Part shown: piece after piece, positions 11,783-25,204 of the stretch
Layout: every line of letters starts with the position of its first letter
How positions within the stretch are numbered: position 1 is the stretch's first letter
Source of the DNA: Colletes latitarsis
Lineage: Eukaryota > Arthropoda > Insecta > Hymenoptera > Colletidae
DNA length: 64,000 bases
Reading direction: 5' to 3'
NCBI RefSeq assembly: GCF_051014445.1
Contig: NC_135134.1
Span: forward strand, 26,353,672 to 26,417,671
Notes under the pieces: model-generated
Databases searched by the model: none
Told to the model about the DNA's origin: nothing
The model's input: the letters and a program-made list of their open reading frames with translations, nothing else
Translations under genes and position numbers: made by a program

Positions 11783-13369
11783 ATCCTCAAAAATATTGAT
11801 CGAAACCAGGTTTAATCGACTGTTTCAGTGTGGTCCCACATTACTACGTGATCCAAACCAGAAAAAACCCAGGATCCGTTCAACAAGTATGTGAAGAATG
11901 CGAAAGTATGAGTCTGATGCGTGAAAATCCCAGGCCTAACCTAGACCTGACATGCGTTATCCTCTAAAATATTGATCGAAACCAGGTTTAATTGACTGTT
12001 TCAGCGTGGTACCACATTACTACGTGATACAATCCAGAAAAAGCCCAGGATCTAGCCATGAAGTATGAGAAATATGCGAAAGTATGAGCCTGATTAGGGC
12101 AAATCCTAGACCTAACCCAGACCTAACATGCGTTGTCCTCTAAAATATTTATCAAGACCAGGTTTAATCGACTGTTTCAGTGTGGTCCCACATTACTACG
12201 TGATCCAAACCAGAGAAAACCCAGGATCCGTTCAACAAGTATGTGGAGAATGCGAAAGTATGAGTCTGATGCGTGAAAATCCCCGGCCTAACCTAGACCT
12301 AACATGCGTAATCCTCAAAAATATTGATCGAAACCAGGTTTAATCCACTGTTTCAGTGTGGTCCCACATTACTACGTGTTCCAAACCAGAAAAAACCCAG
12401 GATCCGTTCAACAAGTATGTGAAGAATGCGAAAGTACGAGTCTGCTGAGTGAAAATCCCCGGCCTAACCTAGACCTAACATGCGTTATCCTCAAAAATAT
12501 TGATGGAAACCAGGTTTAATTGACTGTTTCAGTGTTGTACTTCATTACTACGTGATGCAATCCAGAAAAAGCCCAGGATCTAGCCATCAAGTATGAGAAA
12601 TATGCGAAAGAATGACCCTGATGAGGTCAAATCCCAGACCTATCCCAGACCTGACATGCGTTATCCTCCAAGTATTTATCAAGAGCAGGTTTAATCGAAT
12701 GTTTCGGTGTGGTCCCACATTACTACGTGATGCAAACCAGAAAAAAACCAGGATCCGTTCAACAAGTATGTGATGAATGCGAAAGTATGAGTCTGATGAG
12801 TGAAAATCCCAGACCTAACCTAGACCTAACATGCGTTATCCTCTAAAATATTGATCCAAACCAGGTTTAATGGACTGTTTCAGTGTGGTACCACTTTACA
12901 ACGTGATCCAAAGCAGAAAAAACACTCGATCAGGTCAACATGTATGTGAGAACTGCGAAAGTATGACCCTGATGAGGGCAAATCCCAGACCTATCCCAGA
13001 CCTAACTTGCGTTGTCCTCTAAGATATTGATGGAAACCAGGTTTAATTGACTGTTTCAGTGTTGTACTTCATTACTACGTGATGCAATCCAGAAAAAGCC
13101 CAGGATCTAGCCATCAAGTATGAGAAATATGCGAAAGAATGAGCCCGATGAGAGCAAATCCCAGACCTAACCTAGACCAAACATGAATTATTTACTAAAA
13201 TATTGATCGAAGCCGGGTTTAATTGACTGATTCAGTGTGGTCCCACATTACTACGTGATCGAAACCAGAAAAAACCCAGGATCAGTTCAACAAGTATGTG
13301 AAAAACGCGAAAGTATGAGCCTGATGAGGGCGAATCCCAGACCTATCCCAGACCTAACTTGCGTTATCC
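11783..13369 (+). repeat. Block shared with 19.8-21.0 kb and 17.2-18.1 kb
   Basis: About 11860-13110 matches 19780-21030 at 7920 bp, exactly 45 x 176. About 12495-13368 also matches 17247-18120 at 4752 bp, exactly 27 x 176. Exact multiples mean no net insertion or deletion between the copies. A patch near 12436-12503 carries the tacgagtctgctgag form, whereas the 20.4-kb copy has the ordinary form. Confidence 0.8.
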
Positions 13370-14439
13370 TCAAAAATATTGATCGAAACCTGGTTTAATC
13401 GACTGTTTCAGTGTGGTATCACATTACTACGTGATCCAATCCAGAAATAGCCCAGGATCTAGCCATGAAGTATGAGAAGTATGCGAAAGTATGAGCCTGA
13501 CGAGGGCAAATCCTAGACCTAACGCAGACCTAACATGCGTTATCCTCTAAAATATTTATCAAGACCAGGTTTATTTGATTGTTTCAGTGTGGTCCCACAT
13601 TAATACGTAATCCAAGCCAGAAAAAACCCAGGATCCGTTCAACAAGTATGTGAAGATTGCGAAGGTATGAGTCTGATGAGTGAAAATCCCAGGCCTAACT
13701 TAGACCTAACATGCGTTATCCTCAAAAATATTGATCGCAACCTGGTTTAATCGACTGTTTCAGTGTGGAACCACATTACTATGTGATCCAAACCAGAAAA
13801 TATCACAGGATCTGTTCAACGAGTATGTGAAGTGTGCGAAAGTATGAGTCTGATGAGGGCAAATCCCAGACCTATCCCAGACCTAACATGCGTTATCCTC
13901 AAAAATATTGATCGAAACCTGGTTTAATGGTCTGTTTCAGTGTGGTACCACACTACTACGTGATCCATACCAGAAAAAACCCGGGATCTGTTCAACAAGT
14001 ATGTGAAAAACGCGAAAGTATGAGCCTGATGAGGGCAAATCCCAGACCTATCCCAGACCTAACTTGCGTTATCCTCTAAAATATTGAACGAAACCAGGTT
14101 TAATTGACTGTTTCAGCGTGGTACCACATTACTACGTGATACAATCCAGAAACAGCCCAGGATCTAGCCATGAAGTATGAGAAATATGCGAAAGTATGAG
14201 CCTGATGAGGGCAAATCCTAGACCTAACCCAAACCTAACATGCGTTATCCTCTAAAATATTTATCAAGACCAGGTTTAATAGAATGTTCCAGTGTGGTAC
14301 CACATTACTACGTGAACCAAACCAGAAAAAACCCAGGATCCGTTCAACAAGTATGTGAAAAACGCGAACGTATGAGTCTGATGAGGGCAAATCCCGGACC
14401 TATCCCAGACCTAACTTGCGTTATCCTCTAAAATATTGA
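13370..14439 (+). repeat. Blocks shared with 18.5 kb and 16.7 kb
   Basis: 13370-13985 matches 18474-19089 at 5104 bp (29 x 176), sharing gtggtatcacatt, taatacgtaatcc and gaagattgcgaagg. From about 13733 to 14130 a second partner lies at 16726-17125 (offset 2993), sharing gatcgcaacctgg and attgaacgaaacc. Confidence 0.75.
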
Positions 14440-15334
14440 ACGAAACCAGGTTTAATTGACTGTTTCAGTGTGGTACCACATTACTACGTGATCCAAGCCA
14501 GAAATAGCCCAGGATCCAGCCATGAAGTATGAGAAATATGCGAAAGTATGAGCCTGATGGGGGCAAATCCTAGACCTAACCCAGACCTAACATGCGTTAT
14601 CCTCTAAAATATTTATCAAGACCAGGTTTAATTGAATGTTTCAGTGTGGTACCACATTACTATGTGATCCAAACCAGTAAATACCCAGGATCCGTTCAAC
14701 AAGTATGTGAAGAGTGCGAAAGTACGAGTCTGCTGAGTGAAAATCCCCGGCCTAACCTAGACCTAACATGCGTTATCCTCAAAAATATTGATCGCAACCT
14801 GGTTTAATCGACTGTTTCAGTGTGGTACCACATTACTATGTGATCCAAACCAGAAAATAACGCAGGATCTGTTCAACGAGTATGTGAAGTGTGCGAAAGT
14901 ATGAGCCTGACGAGGGCAAATCCTAGACCTAACGCAGACCTAACATGCGTTATCCTCTAAAATATTTATCAAGACCAGGTTTATATGATTGTTTCAGTGT
15001 GGTCCCTCATTACTACGTAATCCAAACCAGAAAAAACCCAGGATCCGTTCAACAGGTATGTGAAGAATACGAAAGTATGAATCTGATGAGTGAAAATCCC
15101 CGGCCTAACCTAGACCTAACATGCGTTATCCTCAAAAATATTGATCGAAACCAGGTTTAATGGACTGTTTCAGTGTGGTACCACACTACTACGTGACCCA
15201 AACCGGAAAACCCCAGGATCTGTTAAACAAGTATGTGAAAAACGCGAAAGTATGAGTCTGACGAGGGCAAATCCCAGACCTATCCCAGACCTAACTTGCG
15301 TTATCCTCAAAAATATTGATCGAAACCAGGTTTA
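14440..15334 (+). repeat. 5-monomer unit with a copy at 19.4 kb
   Basis: 14440-14851 matches 19368-19779 at 4928 bp (28 x 176) and recurs locally at 880 bp (5 x 176) from about 15335. About 14897-15337 is the partner of 10672-11112. Markers are gatccaagccagaaatagcc, ccaggatccagccatg and ccagtaaataccc. Confidence 0.78.
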
Positions 15335-16600
15335 ATCGACTATTTCAGTGTGGTACCACATTACTACGTGATCCAAGCCAGAAATAGCCCAGGATCCAGC
15401 CATGAAGTATGAGAAATATGCGAAAGTATGAGCCTGATGGGGGCAAATCCTAGACCTAACCCAGACCTAACATGCGTTATCCTCTAAAATATTTATCAAG
15501 ACCAGGTTTAATTGAATGTTTCAGTGTGGTACCACATTACTATGTGATCCAAACCAGTAAATACCCAGGATCCGTTCAACAAGTATGTGAAGAGTGCGAA
15601 AGTACGAGTCTGCTGAGTGAAAATCCCCGGCCTAACCTAGACCTAACATGCGTTATCCTCAAAAATATTGATCGAAACCAGGTTTAATGGACTGTTTCAG
15701 TGTGGTACCATATTGCTACGTGATCCAAACCAGGAAAAACCCAGGATCCGTTCAACAAGTATGTGAAGAATGCGAAAGTATGAGCCTGATGAGGGCAAAT
15801 CCTAGACCAAACCCAAACCTAACATGCGTTATCCTCTAAAATATTTATCCAGACCAGGTTTAATAGAATGTTCCAGTGTGGTATCACATTACTACGAGAA
15901 CCAAACCAGAAGAAACCCAGGATCCGTTCAACAAGTATGTGAAGAATGCGAAAGTATGAGTCTGATGAGTGAAAATCCCAGGCCTAACCTAGACCTAACA
16001 TGCGTTATCCTCAAAAATATTGATCGCAACCTGGTTTAATCGACTGTTTCAGTGTGGTACCACATTACTACGTGAACCAAACCAGAAAAAACCCAGGATC
16101 CGTTCAACAAGTATGTGAAGAATGCGAAAGTATGAGTCTGATGAGTGAAAATCCCAGGGCTAACCTAGACCTAACATGCGTTATCCTCTAAAATATTGAT
16201 CCAAACCAGGTTTAATGGACTGTTTCAGTGTGGTACCTTTTTACTACGTGATACAAAGCAGAAAAAACCCTCGAACACGTCAACATGTATGTTAAAACTG
16301 CGAAAGTACGACCCTGATGGGGGCAAATCCCAGGCCTAACCTAGACCTAACTAGCGTTGTCCTCTAAAATATTGATGGAAACCAGGCTTAATTGACTGTT
16401 TCAGCGTGGTACCACATTACTACGTGATACAATCCGGAAAAAGCCCAGGATCTAGCCATCAAGTATGAGAAATATGCGAAAGAATGAGCCCGACGAGAGC
16501 AAATCCCAGACCTAACCTGGACCTAACATGAATTATTCTCTAAAATATTGATCAAAACCAGGCTTAATTGATTGTTTCAGTGTGGTCCCACATTAATACG
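15335..16600 (+). repeat. 7-monomer block paired with 21.1-22.4 kb
   Basis: Matches 21142-22407 at 5807 bp (33 monomers). Shared rare features are ggtaccttttta, ctcgaacacgtc, accaggcttaatt and gagcccgacgagagc. Inside, about 16400-16432 reads cagcgtggtaccac where the partner reads cagtgttgtacttc; the copy near 24.5 kb agrees with this one. Confidence 0.82.
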
Positions 16601-18473
16601 TGTTCCAAACCAGAAAAAACCCAGGATCCGTTCAACAAGTATGTGAAGAATGCGAAAGTATGAGTCTGATGAGTGAAAATCCCAGGCCTAACCCAGACCT
16701 AACATGCGTTATCCTCAAAAATATTGATCGCAACCTGGTTTAATCGACTGTTTCAGTGTGGTACCACATTACTATGTGATCCAAACCAGAAAATAACACA
16801 GGATCTGTTCAACGAGTATGTGAAGTGTGCGAAAGTATGAGTCTGATGAGGGCAAATCCCAGACCTATCCCAAACCTAACATGCGTTATCCTCAAAAATA
16901 TTGATCGAAACCTGGTTTATTGGTCTGTTTCAGTGTGGTACCACACTACTACGTGATCCAAACCAGAAAAAACCCAGGATCTGTTCAACAAGTATGTGAA
17001 AAACGCGAAAGTATGAGCCTGATGAGGGCAAATCCCAGACCTATCCCAGACCTAACTTGCGTTATCCTCTAAAATATTGAACGAAACCAGGTTTAATTGA
17101 CTGTTTCAGCGTGGTACCACATTACTACGTGACCCAAACCGGAGAACCCCAGGATCTGTTAAACAAGTATGTGAAAAACGCGAAAGTATGAGCCTGACGA
17201 GGGCAAATCCCAGACCTATCGCAGACCTAACTTGCGTTATCCTCAAAAATATTGATGGAAACCAGGTTTAATTAACTGTTTCAGTGTTGTACTTCATTAC
17301 TACGTGATGCAATCCAGAAAAAGCCCCGGATCTAGCCATCAAGTATGAGAAATATGCGAAAGAATGACCCTGATGAGGTCAAATCCCAGACCTATCCCAG
17401 ACCTGACATGCGTTATCCTCCAAATATTTATCAAGAGCAGGTTTAATCGAATGTTTCGGTGTGGTCCCACATTACTACGTGATCCAAACCAGAAAAAAAC
17501 CAGGATCCGTTCAACAAGTATGTGATGAATGCGAAAGTATGAGTCTGATGAGTGAAAATCCCAAACCTAACCTAGACCTAACATGCGTTATCCTCTAAAA
17601 TATTGATCCAAACCAGGTTTAATGGACTGTTTCAGTGTGGTACCACTTTACAACGTGATCCAAAGCAGAAAAAACACTCGATCAGGTCAACATGTATGTG
17701 AGAACTGCGAAAGTATGACCCTGATGAGGGCAAATCCCAGACCTATCCCAGACCTAACTTGCGTTGTCCTCTAAGATATTGATGGAAACCAGGTTTAATT
17801 GACTGTTTCAGTGTTGTACTTCATTACTACGTGATGCAATCCAGAAAAAGCCCAGGACCTAGCCATCAAGTATGAGAAATATGCGAAAGAATGAGCCTGA
17901 TGAGAGCAAATCCCAGACCTAACCTAGACCAAACATGAATTATTTACTAAAATATTGATCGAAGCCGGGTTTAATTGACTGATTCAGTGTGGTCCCACAT
18001 TACTACGTGATCGAAACCAGAAAAAACCCAGGATCAGTTCAACAAGTATGTGAAAAACGCGAAAGTATGAGCCTGATGAGGGCGAATCCCAGACCTATCC
18101 CAGACCTAACTTGCGTTATCCTCTAAAATATTGATCGAAACCAGGTTTAATTGACTGTTTCAGCGTGGTACCACATTACTACGTGATACAATCCAGAAAC
18201 AGCCCAGGATCTAGCCATGAAGTATGAGAAATATGCGAGTGTATGAGCCTGATGAGGGCAAATCCTAGACCTAACCCAAACCTAACATGCGTTATCCTCT
18301 AAAATATTTATCAAGACCAGGTTTAATTGAATGTTTCAGTGTGGTACCACATTACTACGTGAACCAAACCAGAAAAAACCCTGGATCCGTTCAACAAGTA
18401 TGTGAAGAATGCGAAAGTATGAGCCTGATGAGGGCAAATCCCAGACCTATCCCAGACCTAACTTGCGTTATCC
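16601..18473 (+). repeat. Mosaic: pieces shared with 13.7, 23.5 and 12.5 kb
   Basis: 16726-17125 pairs with 13733-14132. About 17130-17246 pairs with 23463-23580, sharing accggagaaccccagg and the rare tatcgcagacc. 17247-18120 pairs with 12495-13368. 18139-18473 resembles 14093-14427 at 4047 bp (23 monomers). Partner switches fall at homologous positions, so each is in register. Confidence 0.72.
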
Positions 18474-19779
18474 TCAAAAGTATTGATCGAAACCTGGTTT
18501 AATCGACTGTTTCAGTGTGGTATCACATTACTACGTGATCCAATCCAGAAATAGCCCAGGATCTAGCCATGAAGTATGAGAAGTATGCGAAAGTATGAGC
18601 CTGACGAGGGCAAATCCTAGACCTAACGCAGACCTAACATGCGTTATCCTCTAAAATATTTATCAAGACCAGGTTTATTTGATTGTATCAGTGTGGTCCC
18701 ACATTAATACGTAATCCAAGCCAGAAAAAACCCAGGATCCGTTCAACAAGTATGTGAAGATTGCGAAGGTATGAGTCTGATGAGTGAAAATCCCAGGCCT
18801 AACCTAGACCTAACATGCGTTATCCTCAAAAATATTGATCGCAACCTGGTTTAATCGACTGTTTCAGTGTGGAACCACATTACTATGTGATCCAAACCAG
18901 AAAATATCAAAGGATCTGTTCAACGAGTATGTGAAGTGTGCGAAAGTATGAGTCTGATGAGGGCAAATCCCAGACCTATCCCAGACCTAACATGCGTTAT
19001 CCTCAAAAATATTGATCGAAACCTGGTTTAATGGTCTGTTTCAGTGTGGTACCACACTACTACGTGATCCAAACCAGAAAAAACCCAGGATCCGTTCAAC
19101 AAGTATGTGAAAAACGCGAACGTATGAGTCTGATGAGGGCAAATCCCGGACCTATCCCAGACCTAACTTGCGTTGTCCTGTAAGATATTGATGGAAACCA
19201 TGTTGAATTGACTGTTTCAGTGTTGTACTTCATTACTACGTGATGCAATCCGGAAAAAGCCCAGGATCTAGCCATCAAGTATGAGAAATATGCGAAAGAA
19301 TGAGCCTGATGAGAGCAAATCCCAGAACTAACCTAGACCTGACATGAATTATTCTCTAAAATATTGATCAAAACCAGGTTTAATTGACTGTTTCAGTGTG
19401 GTACCACATTACTACGTGATCCAAGCCAGAAATAGCCCAGGATCCAGCCATGAAGTATGAGAAATATGCGAAAGTATGAGCCTGATGGGGGCAAATCCTA
19501 GACCTAACCCAGACCTAACATGCGTTATCCTCTAAAATATTTATCAAGACCAGGTTTAATTGAATGTTTCAGTGTGGTACCACATTACTATGTGATCCAA
19601 ACCAGTAAATACCCAGGATCCGTTCAACAAGTATGTGAAGAGTGCGAAAGTACGAGTCTGCTGAGTGAAAATCCCCGGCCTAACCTAGACCTAACATGCG
19701 TTATCCTCAAAAATATTGATCGCAACCTGGTTTAATCGACTGTTTCAGTGTGGTACCACATTACTATGTGATCCAAACC
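18474..19779 (+). repeat. Second copies of the 13.4-kb and 14.4-kb blocks
   Basis: 18474-19089 pairs with 13370-13985 and 19368-19779 with 14440-14851. Between them lies an M2 copy with ggaaaccatgttgaattg, a form also seen near 22718 and 24301. Confidence 0.75.
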
Positions 19780-21141
19780 AGAAAAAACCCAGGATCCGTT
19801 CAACAAGTATGTGAAGAATGCGAAAGTATGAGTCTGATCCGTGAAAATCCCAGGCCTAATCTAGACCTGACATGCGTTATCCTCTAAAATATTGATCGAA
19901 ACCAGGTTTAATTGACTGTTTCAGCGTGGTACCACATTACTACATGATACAATCCAGAAAAAGCCCAGGATCTAGCCATGAAGTATGAGAAATATGCGAA
20001 AGTATGAGCCTGATTAGGGCAAATCCTAGACCTAACCCAGACCTAACATGCGTTGTCCTCTAAAATATTTATCTAGACCAGGTTTAATCGACTGTTTCAG
20101 TGTGGTTCCACATTACTACGTGATCCAAACCAGAGAAAACCCAGGATCCGTTCAACAAGTATGTGGAGAATGCGAAAGTATGAGTCTGATGCGTGAAAAT
20201 CCCCGGCCTAACCTAGACCTAACATGCGTTATCCTCAAAAATATTGATCGAAACCAGGTTTAATCGACTGTTTCAGTGTGGTCCCACATTACTACGTGTT
20301 CCAAACCAGAAAAAACCCAGGATCCGTTCAACAAGTATGTGAAGAATGCGAAAGTATGAGCCTGATGAGGGCTAATCCCAGACCTATCCCAGACCTAACT
20401 TGCGTTGTCCTCTAAGATATTGATGGAAACCAGGTTTAATTGACTGTTTCAGGGTTGTACTTCATTACTACGTGATGCAATCCAGAAAAAGCCCAGGATC
20501 TAGCCATCAAGTATGAGAAATATGCGAAAGAATGACCCTGATGAGGTCAAATCCCAGACCTATCCCAGACCTGACATGCGTTATCCTCCAAATATTTATC
20601 AAGAGCAGGTTTAATCGAATCGTTCGGTGTGGTCCCACATTACTACGTGATCCAAACCAGAAGAAAACCAGGATCCGTTCAACAAGTATGTGATGTATGT
20701 GAAAGTATGAGTCTGATGAGTGAAAATCCCAGACCTAACCTAGACCTAACATGCGTTATCCTCTAAAATATTGATCCAAACCAGGTTTAATGGACTGTTT
20801 CAGTGTGGTACCACTTTACAACGTGATCCAAAGCAGAAAAAACACTCGATCAGGTCAACATGTATGTGAGAACTGCGAAAGTATGACCCTGATGAGGGCA
20901 AATCCCTGACCTATCCCAGACCTAACTTGCGTTGTCCTCTAAGATATTGATGGAAACCAGGTTTAATTGACTGTTTCAGTGTTGTACTTCATTACTACGT
21001 GATGAAGTCCAGAAAAAGCCCAGGATCTAGCCATGAAGTATGAGAAATATGCGAAAGTATGAGCCTGATGGGGGCAAATCCTAGACCTAACCCAGACCTA
21101 ACATGCGTTATCCTCTAAAATATTTATCAAGACCAGGTTTA
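19780..21141 (+). repeat. Second copy of the 11.9-13.1-kb block
   Basis: Pairs with 11860-13110 at exactly 45 monomers. The tail, from about 21030, switches to gccatgaag M2 copies that lead into the 21142 block. It carries private changes such as gatgaagtcc near 21003 and gaatcgttcgg near 20617. Confidence 0.75.
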
Positions 21142-22407
21142 ATTGAATGTTTCAGTGTGGTACCACATTACTACGTGATCCAAGCCAGAAATAGCCCAGG
21201 ATCCAGCCATGAAGTATGAGAAATATGCGAAAGTATGAGCCTGATGGGGGCAAATCCTAGACCTAACCCAGACCTAACATGCGTTATCCTCTAAAATATT
21301 TATCAAGACCAGGTTTAATTGAATGTTTCAGTGTGGTACCACATTACTATGTGATCCAAACCAGTAAATACCCAGGATCCGTTCAACAAGTATGTGAAGA
21401 GTGCGAAAGTACGAGTCTGCTGAGTGAAAATCCCCGGCCTAACCTAGACCTAACATGCGTTATCCTCAAAAATATTGATCGAAACCAGGTTTAATGGACT
21501 GTTTCAGCGTGGTACCACATTGCTACGTGATCCAAACCAGGAAAAACCCAGGATCCGTTCAACAAGTATGTGAAGAATGCGAAAGTATGAGCCTGATGAG
21601 GGCAAATCCTAGACCAAACCCAAACCTAACATGCGTTATCCTCTAAAATATTTATCCAGACCAGGTTTAATAGAATGTTCCAGTGTGGTATCACATTACT
21701 ACGAGAACCAAACCAGAAGAAACCCAGGATCCGTTCAACAAGTATGTGAAGAATGCGAAAGTATGAGTCTGATGAGTGAAAATCCCAGGCCTAACCTAGA
21801 CCTAACATGCGTTATCCTCAAAAATATTGATCGCAACCTGGTTTAATCGACTGTTTCAGTGTGGTACCACATTACTACGTGAACCAAACCAGAAAAAACC
21901 CAGGATCCGTTCAACAAGTATGTGAAGAATGCGAAAGTATGAGTCTGATGAGTGAAAATCCCAGGGCTAACCTAGACCTAACATGCGTTATCCTCTAAAA
22001 TATTGATCCAAACCAGGTTTAATGGACTGTTTCAGTGTGGTACCTTTTTACTACGTGATACAAAGCAGAAAAAACCCTCGAACACGTCAACATGTATGTT
22101 AAAACTGCGAAAGTACGACCCTGATGGGGGCAAATCCCAGGCCTAACCTAGACCTAACAAGCGTTGTCCTCTAAAATATTGATGGAAACCAGGCTTAATT
22201 GACTGTTTCAGTGTTGTACTTCATTACTACGTGATGCAATCCGGAAAAAGCCCAGGATCTAGCCATCAAGTATGAGAAATATGCGAAAGAATGAGCCCGA
22301 CGAGAGCAAGTCCCAGACCTAACCTGGACCTAACATGAATTATTCTCTAAAATATTGATCAAAACCAGGCTTAATTGATTGTTTCAGTGTGGTCCCACAT
22401 TAATACG
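21142..22407 (+). repeat. Second copy of the 15.3-16.6-kb block
   Basis: Pairs with 15335-16600 at 5807 bp. It keeps ggtaccttttta and ctcgaacacgtc. It carries the gtgttgtacttc form near 22207 where the partner carries gcgtggtaccac. Confidence 0.8.
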
Positions 22408-25204
22408 TAATCCAAACCAGAAAAAACCCAGGGTCCGTTCAACAAGTATGTGAAGAATGCGAAAGTATGAGTCTGATGAGTGAAAATCCCAGGCCTAACG
22501 TAGACCTAACATGCGTTATCCTCTAAAATATTGATCCAAACCAGGTTTAATGGACTGTTTCAGTGTGGTACCACTTTACTACGTGATCCAAAGCAGAAAA
22601 AACCCTCGATCACGTCAACATGTATGTTAAAACTGCGGAAGTATGACCCTGATGAGGGCAAATCCCAGGCCTAACCTAGACCTAACATGCGTTGTCCTCT
22701 AAAATATTGATGGAAACCATGTTGAATTGACTGTTTCAGTGTTGTACTTCATTACTACGTGATGCAATCCGGAAAAAGCCCAGGATCTAGCCATCAAGTA
22801 TGAGAAATATGCGAAAGAATGAGCCTGATGAGAGCAAATCCCAGACCTAACCTAGACCTGACATGAATTATTCTCTAAAATATTGATCAAAACCAGGTTT
22901 AATTGACTGTTTCAGTGTGGTACCACACTACTACGTGATGCAAGCCAGAAATAGCCCATGATCCAGCGATGAAGTATGAGAAATATGCGAAAGTATGAGC
23001 CGGATGGGGGCAAATCCTAGACCTAACCCAGACCTAACATGCGTTATCCTCTAAAATATTTATCAAGACCAGGTTTAATTGAATGTTTCAGTGTGGTACC
23101 AGATTACTATGTGATCCAAACCAGTAAATACCCAGGATCCGTTCAACAAGTATGTGAAGAATGCGAAAGTACGAGTCTGCTGAGTGAAAATCCCCGGCCT
23201 AACCTAGACCTAACATGCGTTATCCTCAAAAATATTGATCGAAACCAGGTTTAATGGACTGTTTCAGTGTGGTACCACATTGCTACGTGATCCAAACCAG
23301 GAAAAACCCAGGATCCGTTCAACAAGTATGTGAAGAATGCGAAAGTATGAGTCTGATGAGTGAAAATCCCAGGGCTAACCTAGACCTAACATACGTTATC
23401 CTCAAAAATATTGATCGAAACCAGGTTTAATCGACTGTTTCAGTGTGGTACCACACTACTACGTGACCCAAACCGGAGAACCCCAGGATCTGTTAAACAA
23501 GTATGTGAAAAACGCGAAAGTATGAGCCTGACGAGGGCAAATCCCAGACCTATCGCAGACCTAACTTGCGTTATCCTCTAAAATATTGATCGAAACCTGG
23601 TTTAATCGACTGTTTCAGTGTGGTACCACATTACTACGTGATCCAATCCAGAAATAGCCCAGGATCTAGCCATGATGTATGAGAAATATGCGAAAGTATG
23701 AGCCTGACGAGGGCAAATCCTAGACCTAACGCAGACCTAACATGCGTTATCCTCTAAAATATTTATCAAGACCAGGTTTATTTGATTGTTTCAGTGTGGT
23801 CCCTTATTACTACGTAATCCAAACCAGAAAAAACCCAGGATCCGTTCAACAAGTATGTGAAGAATGCGAAAGTATGAGCCTGATGAGGGCAAATCCTAGA
23901 CCAAACCCAAACCTAACATGCGTTATCCTCTAAAATATTTATCAAGACCAGGTTTATTTGATTGTTTCAGTGTGGTCCCTTATTACTACGTAATCCAAAC
24001 CAGAAAAAACCCAGGATCCGTTCAACAAGTATGTGAAGAATGCGAAAGTATGAGCCTGATGAGTGAAAATCCCAGGGCAAACCTAGACCTAACATGCGTT
24101 ATTCTCTAAAATATTGATCTAAACCAGGTTTAATGGACTGTTTCAGTGTGGTACCACTTTACTACGTGACCCAAACCAGAAAAAACCCTCGATCACGTCA
24201 ACATGTATGTTAAAACTGCGAAAGTATGACCCTGATGAGGGCAAATCCCAGGCCTAACCTAGACCTAACATGCGTTGTCCTCTAAAATATTGATGGAAAC
24301 CATGTTGAATTGACTGTTTCAGTGTTGTACTTCATTACTACGTGATGCAATCCGGAAAAAGCCCAGGATCTAGCCATCAAGTATGAGAAATATGCGAAAG
24401 AATGAGCCTGATGAGAGCAAATCCCAGAACTAACCTAGACCTGACATGAATTATTCTCTAAAATATTGATCAAAACCATGTTGAATTGACTGTTTCAGCG
24501 TGGTACCACATTACTACGTGATACAATCCGGAAAAAGCCCAGGATCTAGCCATCAAGTATGAGAAATATGCGAAAGAATGAGCCCGACGAGAGCAAATCC
24601 CAGACCTAACCTGGACCTAACATGAATTATTCTCTAAAATATTGATCAAAACCAGGCTTAATTGATTGTTTCAGTGTGGTCCCACATTAATACGTGTTCC
24701 AAACCAGAAAAAACCGAGGATCCGTTCAACAAGTATGTGAAGAATGCGAAAGTATGAGTCTGATGAGTGAAAATCCCAGGCCTAACCTAGACCTAACATG
24801 CGTTATCCTCAAAAATATTGATCGAAACCAGGTTTAATGGACTGTTTCAGTGTGGTACCACATTGCTACGTGATCCAAACCAGGAAAAACCCAGGACCCG
24901 TTCAACAAGTATGTGAAGAATGCGAAAGTATGAGTCTGATGAGTGAAAATCCCAGGGCTAACCTAGACCTAACATGCGTTATCCTCAAAAATATTGATCG
25001 AAACCAGGTTTAATCGACTGTTTCAGTGTGGTACCACACTACTACGTGACCCAAACCGGAGAAACCCAGGATCTGTTAAAGTATGTGAAAAACGCGAAAG
25101 TATGAGCCTGGCGAGGGCAAATCCCAGACCTATCCCAGACCTAACTTGCGATATCCTCAAAAATATTGATCGAAACCTGGTTTAATCGACTGTTTCAGTG
25201 TGGT
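22408..25204 (+). repeat. 9-monomer repeat (offset 1583) with an adjacent monomer duplication
   Basis: 22600-22900 and 23237-23420 recur near 24183-24480 and 24820-25000 at offset 1583, nine monomers minus one base, sharing catgttgaattg and cattgctacgtg. Between those matches the second copy carries material like 16385-16735. A near-perfect adjacent duplication sits at 23741-24060. A 3-bp deletion (gttaaagtatg for gttaaacaagtatg) lies near 25078. Confidence 0.75.
23741..24060 (+). repeat. Tandem duplication of a single monomer
   Basis: 23741-23884 and 23917-24060 share the private string ggtcccttattactacg, gtaatccaaacc and ggtttatttgattg, at a spacing of exactly 176 bp. Most other neighbours in the window belong to different classes, so this pair probably arose by a one-unit slippage or exchange. 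Confidence 0.82.

Noticed and set aside
19096..19278. 60-codon frame on the - strand
   Set aside because: A single chance opening across two monomers of the array, not preserved in the paired copies of this region.
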